Positions 41,601 through 44,369 of a stretch of 44,369 nt of DNA are shown in pieces. The notes beneath the pieces are model-generated. The model worked only from the letters and a program-made list of their open reading frames with translations, did no database searches and was not told the origin of the DNA. Origin of the DNA: a bacterium (lineage in GTDB: Bacteria > CAIWAD01); contig JAUXWS010000050.1 of NCBI GenBank assembly GCA_030685015.1, positions 1 to 44,369 on the forward strand. Direction: 5' to 3'. Position 1 is the first letter of the stretch; every line of letters starts with the position of its first letter. The position numbers and the translations under genes were made by a program.

Positions 41601-44321
41601 ATGACCACCATCTGCCGGCTTTGGCTGGCGGCCCTCCTCGTGCTGGCCGGCCCGGCCGCCTGCGTCAAGGCCCATCCGGCCGCGCAGGGCGGCGATTACG
41701 ACGCCTTCTTCACCGTCAGCATCCCGGGTGGCGGGGCGCCGGAGAAGGGAAAGAAGGGGAAGGACGAGAAGCCCCCCTTCGCCGAAGTGGTGGAGGGGGC
41801 GGACACCCTTTCCGGCCTCTTCACGCTATACCACAAGCCCAAGACCGACCAGTGCTGGCTGGAAGTGCTGCCCACTCAGCTGGACCGGGACTACCTGCTC
41901 TCCTTCACCCAGGAGACGGGCGCGGGCGGCCGCGGCCTGGTCGCTGGCATGCCGGCCGGCCACATGGTCGTCCGCTTCGAGATGACCGGCCAGCGCCTGC
42001 GGCTCGTCCGCCGCAACCTGATGTTCCGTGCCACGGAGGACGGAGCGGCCGGGCGCATGGTGGAGCGCTCGGTGAGCGACCATCCGCTCACCGCCTTCAA
42101 GCTGGTCTCCCAGCCTGAACCGAAGCGGGGCTCCTGCCTGGTCCTCCTGGATGATTGGTTCTTCGACGATCCCCTGGGCACGGCCCAGCGCCTCAAGCGG
42201 ATCTTGGGCGCCGACTACGCCCCGGCCGACGGCATGGCGCGCTGGACCCGGCTGCAGGCCTATCCCGCCAACCTGGAACTGGGCACGATCACGGGCTTCC
42301 GCACCAAGAAAGCGGAGAGCGGCTGGAACCTGATGGAGGATCCCCGCTTCCTGGAGGTGGAGCTGCGGGCCAGCCTGTCGGAACTTCCGGCCAGCAGCTA
42401 TCAGCCGCGCCTGGCCGATGCGCGGGTGGGCTACTTCGAGACGGGTTGGCGCCTGTGGGGCGACGACGGGCTGGAGGATCCCATGATCCGCGTGGCCAAC
42501 CGCTGGCACCTGGAGAAGCAGGACCCCGCCACCGCCTTGTCGGAACCGGTCAAGCCCATCGTCTATTGGCTGGAGAACACCATACCGCCCGCCTACCGGG
42601 ACGCCGTGCGCCGCGGGGCCGAGCTGTGGAACCTGGCCTTCGAGCGGGCCGGCTTCCGGAACGCCTTTGTCGTGAAGCAGATGCCCGACGACGCCGAGTG
42701 GGACCCGGCGGACATCCGCTACAACGTCATCCGCTGGATCTCCTCGGCCGAGCCCTCTTTCGGGGCGATGGGCCCCAGCCAGGTCAACCCCTGGACGGGG
42801 GAGATCCTCAACGCCGACATCCTGATCGAGGCGGACATGGTGCGGCGGGTGGGCATCGCGCCGCTGGGGCACCGCGCCGATGGGCAGCCGCGGCTGGAGG
42901 AGGCGGAGCATCCCGCCGCCGGCGAGGGGCTGCTGGCCGCCCTGCAAGCCGAGGGCGAGGCCCTGGCCGCCGCCTGGCGCGACCCCGAGCTGCGGCAGGG
43001 CTGCCAAGCGGCCCGCTTCCTGACCGAGAGCGCCGCCCTGGCGGGGGCGCAACTGGCCGCCCAGGGCCGGCTCAAGGCGGGCGACCCCCTGCCCTGGCCC
43101 ATTGTCGAGCAATATTTGGTCTCCCTGGTGGCCCACGAGGTGGGACACACCCTGGGTCTGCGCCACAATTTCGCGGCCAGCGCCCTGCACGGCTTCGAGC
43201 AATTGTGGGACAGCAGCCTGACGGCGCGCATGGGTCTCGTCTCCTCGGTGATGGAGTACGACCCCGCCTGCGTGGCCGTGGAGCCGGAGCGGCAGGGCGA
43301 CTACCACACGCGCACCCTCGGCCCCTACGACCTCTACGCCATCGAGTGGGGCTACACGCCCACCGGGGCGGCGGATCCGGCCGCCGACGCCCTCGCCCTG
43401 CGACCACTCCTGGAGCGCAGCGCCAGCGACCCCGCCCTCCGCTACGGCACGGACGAGGACGCCTACGACGTGCGCGGCTGGGGCAGCGCCCTGGACCCCA
43501 CCATCCGCGTCTTCGACCTGTCCTCCGACGAGGAGGCCTGGACGCGGCACCAGTTGCGCCTGGCCCGCGCCCAGATGGCCGTGGCGCCGGACCTGGTGCT
43601 GAAGACGGGGGACGACCACCTGCTCTACCGGCGGGCCTGGGAGCGGGCCTTCTCCACCTGGTGGGGCAGTCTGCAACCCCTCGCCCGTTATCTGGGCGCC
43701 ATGCGTCTCAACCGGCAGCCCTGGGGCGCCGGCGGCGTGCCCCTCAGCCCCTGGCCGGCGGCCGAGCAGCACGCCATGCTGGAACTGTTGCTTGAGAACG
43801 CGCTCGATGCCGCCCCCTGGGCCGAGGCGGATGAGCGCCTCAGCCAGGCCGGACCCGGCTTCGGCTGGAGTTTCGACGCCTCGCGCTCGACCCCGCGCCA
43901 GGACATGCCTCTGCGTGCCATGTTGGCCCGCGAGCGGGAGCTGCTGCTGGGCGAACTCTTCTGCCCGGCCCGCCTCGCCCGCGCCGCGGAGCTGAACGCA
44001 CGCCGCCCCGGCGCCGGAATCGCCCTGCCCGAGGTCTTCACGGGGGTGCGCGACCGCATCTGGACCGGGCCGGCCACGCGGCTCGAGGAGCGCGACCTGC
44101 AGCGCATCCACGTCGGACTCCTGACCGAGCTGCTGCTGGACAAGCGCCTCACCCAGCTTCCGGCGGACGCCCGCCTGCTGGCCCGCTCCGACTTGGAGCG
44201 CATCCGCGAGCAGTTGGCCGGCTGGCAGAGAGGCGTGGCCGATCCCCTGCTGGCGCAGCACCAGAAGGACCTGGGCGAGCGCATCAGCCTGGCCCTGGCG
44301 CGGGAGCGGGAAAAGCTCTAG
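41601..44321 (+). CDS. Exported zinc-dependent metalloprotease (DUF5117/DUF4953 type)
   Basis: A 906-residue metallopeptidase. The N-terminal LWLAALLVLAGPAACVKA is a signal peptide; a Cys at 21 could be a lipobox but is preceded by PAA, an imperfect match. The N-terminal half (FTLYHKPKTDQCWLEVLP, DYLLSFTQETGAGGRG) fits the DUF5117 module. The catalytic zinc site is HEVGHTLGLRHNF near 513, with the Met-turn-like SSVMEYDP about 40 residues later and GPYDLYAIEWGY after. Such proteins are secreted or periplasmic in FCB bacteria; substrates are unknown. AAGG (41591-41594) precedes ATG 41601. The gap from the receiver gene is 48 nt, so it may be transcribed with it. Beyond the stop the last 48 nt show nothing. 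Confidence 0.9.
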   Translation: MTTICRLWLAALLVLAGPAACVKAHPAAQGGDYDAFFTVSIPGGGAPEKGKKGKDEKPPFAEVVEGADTLSGLFTLYHKPKTDQCWLEVLPTQLDRDYLLSFTQETGAGGRGLVAGMPAGHMVVRFEMTGQRLRLVRRNLMFRATEDGAAGRMVERSVSDHPLTAFKLVSQPEPKRGSCLVLLDDWFFDDPLGTAQRLKRILGADYAPADGMARWTRLQAYPANLELGTITGFRTKKAESGWNLMEDPRFLEVELRASLSELPASSYQPRLADARVGYFETGWRLWGDDGLEDPMIRVANRWHLEKQDPATALSEPVKPIVYWLENTIPPAYRDAVRRGAELWNLAFERAGFRNAFVVKQMPDDAEWDPADIRYNVIRWISSAEPSFGAMGPSQVNPWTGEILNADILIEADMVRRVGIAPLGHRADGQPRLEEAEHPAAGEGLLAALQAEGEALAAAWRDPELRQGCQAARFLTESAALAGAQLAAQGRLKAGDPLPWPIVEQYLVSLVAHEVGHTLGLRHNFAASALHGFEQLWDSSLTARMGLVSSVMEYDPACVAVEPERQGDYHTRTLGPYDLYAIEWGYTPTGAADPAADALALRPLLERSASDPALRYGTDEDAYDVRGWGSALDPTIRVFDLSSDEEAWTRHQLRLARAQMAVAPDLVLKTGDDHLLYRRAWERAFSTWWGSLQPLARYLGAMRLNRQPWGAGGVPLSPWPAAEQHAMLELLLENALDAAPWAEADERLSQAGPGFGWSFDASRSTPRQDMPLRAMLARERELLLGELFCPARLARAAELNARRPGAGIALPEVFTGVRDRIWTGPATRLEERDLQRIHVGLLTELLLDKRLTQLPADARLLARSDLERIREQLAGWQRGVADPLLAQHQKDLGERISLALAREREKL

Positions 44322-44369
44322 CAGGGCCGGCGCGGGGCGCGGCACTGCCACGGGCGGATGCAGCCGACC

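Overview
The window is a very GC-rich, densely packed bacterial chromosome segment. Codon third positions are mostly G or C, and many neighbouring genes overlap by 4 nt through ATGA or GTGA junctions. A Gram-negative cell is implied by an LpxL/HtrB-type acyltransferase, a family-9 (heptosyltransferase-like) glycosyltransferase, an MltD-like lipoprotein and LdcA. A GWxTD-domain protein, a DUF5683-like protein and a tiny AURKAIP1/COX24-type ribosomal protein point to a high-GC member of the FCB superphylum or a related candidate lineage; this placement is inference. No phage, CRISPR array, tRNA or rRNA gene was seen.

Layout. (1) 1-288: the 3' end of a group II intron. It has a cut-short reverse transcriptase frame but foldable domains V and VI. 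(2) 315-527 (minus): a small charged unknown protein. (3) 734-6468: ridA, a DUF5683-like gene, an NSS sodium symporter, purF, a CxxCxGxG mini-protein, a receiver protein and a histidine kinase, nearly all overlapping. (4) 6638-11138: an NtrC-type activator, a CHASE2 adenylate cyclase and an LpxL-type acyltransferase. (5) 11330-13793: a GT9 glycosyltransferase and a Cys/Met-metabolism PLP enzyme. (6) 13849-14882: a hairpin, MITE-like repeat copy 1 and comF. (7) 15075-17780: an MltD-like transglycosylase with five LysM domains, an HU/IHF protein and a 29-residue AURKAIP1/COX24 protein, closed by a hairpin terminator. (8) 17886-25083: xseA, xseB, nadK, ftsY, rimO, the GWxTD protein and ldcA, an overlapping housekeeping operon. 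(9) 25095-29452 (minus): a TIGR03960/DUF2344 fused radical SAM protein overlapping a PhoR-like kinase. (10) 29581-32033: repeat copy 2, then a Clp-like double AAA+ protein whose second ATPase module has lost key residues. (11) Minus strand: rpmB with a recognisable promoter, and a small unknown gene. (12) 32788-41552: aroB, aroQ, a secreted 12-repeat protein, a Wzx/MATE-type flippase, a DUF1189-like membrane protein, a kinase and a response regulator, nearly continuous. (13) 41601-44321: a secreted zinc metalloprotease.

How the genes may work together. The left third joins purine synthesis and metabolite repair to a two-component/sigma-54/cAMP-type signalling block, then to envelope lipid and glycan genes. 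The centre is replication/repair (exonuclease VII), NADP supply, membrane targeting (FtsY) and ribosome modification (RimO, S12). The right third couples shikimate synthesis to an uncharacterised exported repeat protein, a flippase and a kinase/receiver pair.

The least expected items are the degenerate Clp-like protein, the GxDxY/QGxG repeat protein, and the pair of about 190-nt repeats. Both repeat copies sit in the same orientation immediately upstream of a gene and share a structure-preserving hairpin.
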